Assembly (NCBI GenBank): GCA_036346225.1
Contig: JARFIW010001483.1
Coordinates: 124,001 to 188,000, forward strand
Source of the DNA: Platerodrilus igneus
Taxonomy: Eukaryota; Arthropoda; Insecta; Coleoptera; Lycidae
Direction: 5' to 3'
DNA length: 64,000 nucleotides
Notes under the pieces: model-generated
Seen by the model: only the letters and a program-made list of their open reading frames with translations
Told to the model about the DNA's origin: nothing
Databases searched by the model: none
Program-made: the position numbers and the translations under genes
Shown here: positions 62,044 through 64,000 of the stretch, in pieces
Layout: each line of letters starts with the position of its first letter
Position numbering within the stretch: the stretch's first letter is position 1

Positions 62044-62400
62044 TACTATAAATCTTGATAGCGTGACTTTGTGTTAAAGTTGAGAGGTGCGAATCGATCG
62101 CTTTTCGCGTATCTCCTCCAAGGGCGTAGGTGAAGGAGGTTCGAGAGTGTGGGAGTCTGGCGAGGGGCGTCAACGTACGTTGCGTAGGCGGATTTTGGTA
62201 GCGTCGGAGGGGATGTTTCGGGAGAAAATCGGGTTTTTGAAAAGTCTCATTTTCGTGCTACGCGGCGGTATGCGTGTCGGAACATTTTTGGATCTACCTA
62301 GTTTTCCCGAACTAAGGACTTGAGCTCGCGGTGCAACAAGGTCGGCCGGTAATCAAATACCCTTGGTTCAAGAGAGAGGAACTATCCGCCTGGTTACCAA
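62044..62400. other. CpG-rich patch, unassigned
   Basis: Base composition changes abruptly: many CG dinucleotides occur between about 62,085 and 62,390, in a surrounding that is A+T rich. A 78-codon open frame (62,087-62,323) begins here, but it has low-complexity charged sequence and no recognised domain. The patch could be the end of an unrelated element or a promoter-like region. I see no supported gene. Confidence 0.4.
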
Positions 62401-62817
62401 AATTGTTATACGATAAGTAAAAAGATTGTAATATACGCCAAAACAAAGTATTTATATCCTAAAATCTGAATTCTTAACCATTCGTTTGTAGGTTTTACAC
62501 TTTTTTCGAAAACTTTCATTTAGAATTGCGCAATTAATTCGAGAAATGTCAAAGACCGGTTACAAAGGTCGGCGTAGACGCACGACGAGTTACCATCAAA
62601 AAATTAGGTAACAAAATTATTTTAGACACTTTCAAACTGGGCCGAAATAAAATATCCAATATATATTTGTAAGCTTTAAAATCGATTACACACTTAAAGA
62701 CGTATCAATTTTGAATATAGAAAATCTAAATTTAAAGAAAAGCTGTAAAATTTATTCGTCGTAAATTACCGAGCTCGCCCGATTTATTACCATTATTCCT
62801 GTTATTAAAATAATAAT

Positions 62818-62834
62818 TTCGGCAGCACATATAC
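62818..62834 (+). other. 17-nt match to U6 snRNA 5' region
   Basis: TTCGGCAGCACATATAC equals a conserved string near the 5' end of U6 snRNA. The flanking bases on both sides do not continue the match. It may be a U6-derived scrap captured by retroposition, or chance. Confidence 0.3.
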
Positions 62835-62860
62835 CACCTACGACATTTTCAAATTTGTCA

Positions 62861-62933
62861 GCCGCCATAGCGCAGGTCTAAGATATCCAGCTACCATTCA
62901 GATGCTTGTGGGTTCGATGCTATCTTCGAGTTT
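62861..62933 (+). other. tRNA-like sequence with A and B boxes
   Basis: TAGCGCAGGTCTAAG (62,868-62,882) resembles a polymerase III A box, and GGTTCGATGC (62,911-62,920) a B box. They are 43 bp apart start to start, as in tRNA genes. A T-rich stretch follows at about 62,934-62,952. The acceptor, anticodon and T stems do not pair convincingly, so this is more likely a decayed tRNA or the head of a tRNA-derived SINE than a working tRNA. Confidence 0.4.
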
Positions 62934-62952
62934 CTGTTTTTACTTTTTTTTC

Positions 62953-64000
62953 AACCCAACAATATCGCAAGTGCGTCGTTTTCAGTTTGGATTTTTCATT
63001 TGTTAAAAATCCGCCATATTTACTAAAAGTGCAATTTGGGACGTTTCGCGTTTATACCGCTATTTAATATCACTTATTTACATTTATTGCAGGTCTTTCC
63101 TACTGAAATATAACTATAATTCGTCAGATAAACTATATACGTCAAAAATACAGGTAAATATATTATAATTACCCAATACCTATGTTGGAATAACGGAGGT
63201 ATGTTTCATTTAGATCGCTCCGAGTCTATTCCGTTTATTTGGACATTAATATTATTCCTGAAAACAACCACAGGATCCTATAACTCCAAAGTAGTACGGT
63301 ATCTTTATAACTTTCAGTTACCAGGAATTTTCATATTACTTATAGGCTGCCTTGTGAGGTGATTTGGAATTCCTTCAAAGGGGGTTGTCGACGATTTCAG
63401 TACGGTGCATAGTATATCGTTTTCGCGCCAAAGAGTTCCTTTGCAGGCAACTACAACAATAGGGATACATTTTTTATTGTTTTATATATTGTTTATTTTT
63501 TTTACATTTTCAGTGGTTACAGTTTCTTAAACGTACACCCACATGCAACAAACCAAGAGGGCCCACTGTTTGTGGAAGTTAACTTCCATTTTTAAGACTG
63601 CGTTTAGAGTACTACTATTCATCGTAATACAAAAACCACAGCCTGCACGCATAATCGTTTTTAATTGACTTTAGATTGCTATTCTTGAGAGATCTCACTA
63701 CAACAAATATTAAACGTAATATTCTTTACCGTCTTATGCTAAATATTGCACTTTTAATTTTTTCAAGTTGGAATCTTGATAAATAATATGCGTTATGATC
63801 AAGTTCAATAAAAAGTATTTTTAGTTCGGTGCCTGATTATTCAATTTATCCTGTAATACAAGGAAGGTTTGTACCTATTCCACTTGGTTGTCACCGTTAC
63901 CTGAACAGATGCTTCTGTAATGACTTTCAACTTAATAACCTACTGCAGATTTATAAATTCGTTTATATTACTCAGAGGGAAGAACCTATCGAACGAATCA
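62953..64000. other. Unassigned A+T-rich flank
   Basis: No open frame, satellite monomer or known element is recognised here. The only local structure noted is the 16-bp perfect palindrome TGGAAGTTAACTTCCA at 63,573-63,588. The stretch 62,401-62,817 is likewise without recognised content. Confidence 0.5.

Noticed and set aside
62861..62933. Functional tRNA gene
   Set aside because: Box spacing fits, but the stems do not pair and no clear anticodon arm forms.
63480..63515. Splice acceptor (T-rich tract followed by CAG)
   Set aside because: A polypyrimidine tract before CAG is common in A+T-rich DNA, and no adjoining coding frame supports an exon.

Overview
This is eukaryotic heterochromatin-type sequence, probably from an arthropod. 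The guess rests on an RTE-clade LINE, a GIY-YIG Penelope-like element and A+T-rich composition; nothing fixes the species. No intact host gene is visible. The many 60-116 codon open frames come from repeat sequence and recur only because the repeat recurs.

Layout. Bases 1 to about 60,500 are one satellite array, built from roughly 270-285 bp monomers and broken by four kinds of insertion. The monomers fall into types A, B and C, which follow one another in fixed order as a trimer of about 0.8 kb. Some units are expanded to A-B-D-C' (about 1.1 kb). Multi-kb blocks of these units are themselves duplicated: 1-6,027 with 11,558-17,585; 865-4,430 with 6,014-9,530; 9,515-13,985 with 23,280-27,750; about 27,750-36,540 with 49,415-54,290; 38,546-41,230 with 54,665-57,440. 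The array is therefore ordered at monomer, trimer/tetramer and kilobase-block levels. Monomers become visibly more diverged over the last 3 kb, and the array stops at about 60,500, so the window catches an array edge.

Insertions. (1) A 69-bp retroposed fragment with 14-bp target duplications lies in three paralogous places. (2) A 1.62-kb TG...CA element at 18,370-19,988 with 4-bp repeats looks like a solo LTR. (3) A 3.7-kb insertion at 29,233-32,936 holds a near full-length but dead RTE-type LINE, then a 93-bp tandem repeat and the 3' tail of a second RTE copy, which suggests a 3' transduction. (4) A 2.36-kb Penelope-like element at 46,213-48,567 has 88-bp terminal inverted repeats. Each repeat carries a hammerhead-ribozyme-like motif, and the element has a broken RT plus GIY-YIG frame on the minus strand. 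Related copies of the satellite elsewhere in the window supply matching empty sites for these insertions.

Flank, 60,500-64,000. Three TA microsatellites alternate with two long near-perfect hairpins. After them come an antisense decayed RTE relic, a short CpG-rich patch, a tRNA-like sequence with A and B boxes close to a 17-nt match to U6 snRNA, and otherwise unassigned sequence.

The elements do not work together as a pathway. The window records satellite amplification, element insertion, and re-duplication of one inserted fragment with its host block. I did not find a new gene system. The observations most worth following are the paired ribozyme motifs, the composite RTE insertion, the conserved dyad in the satellite monomer and the layered higher-order structure.
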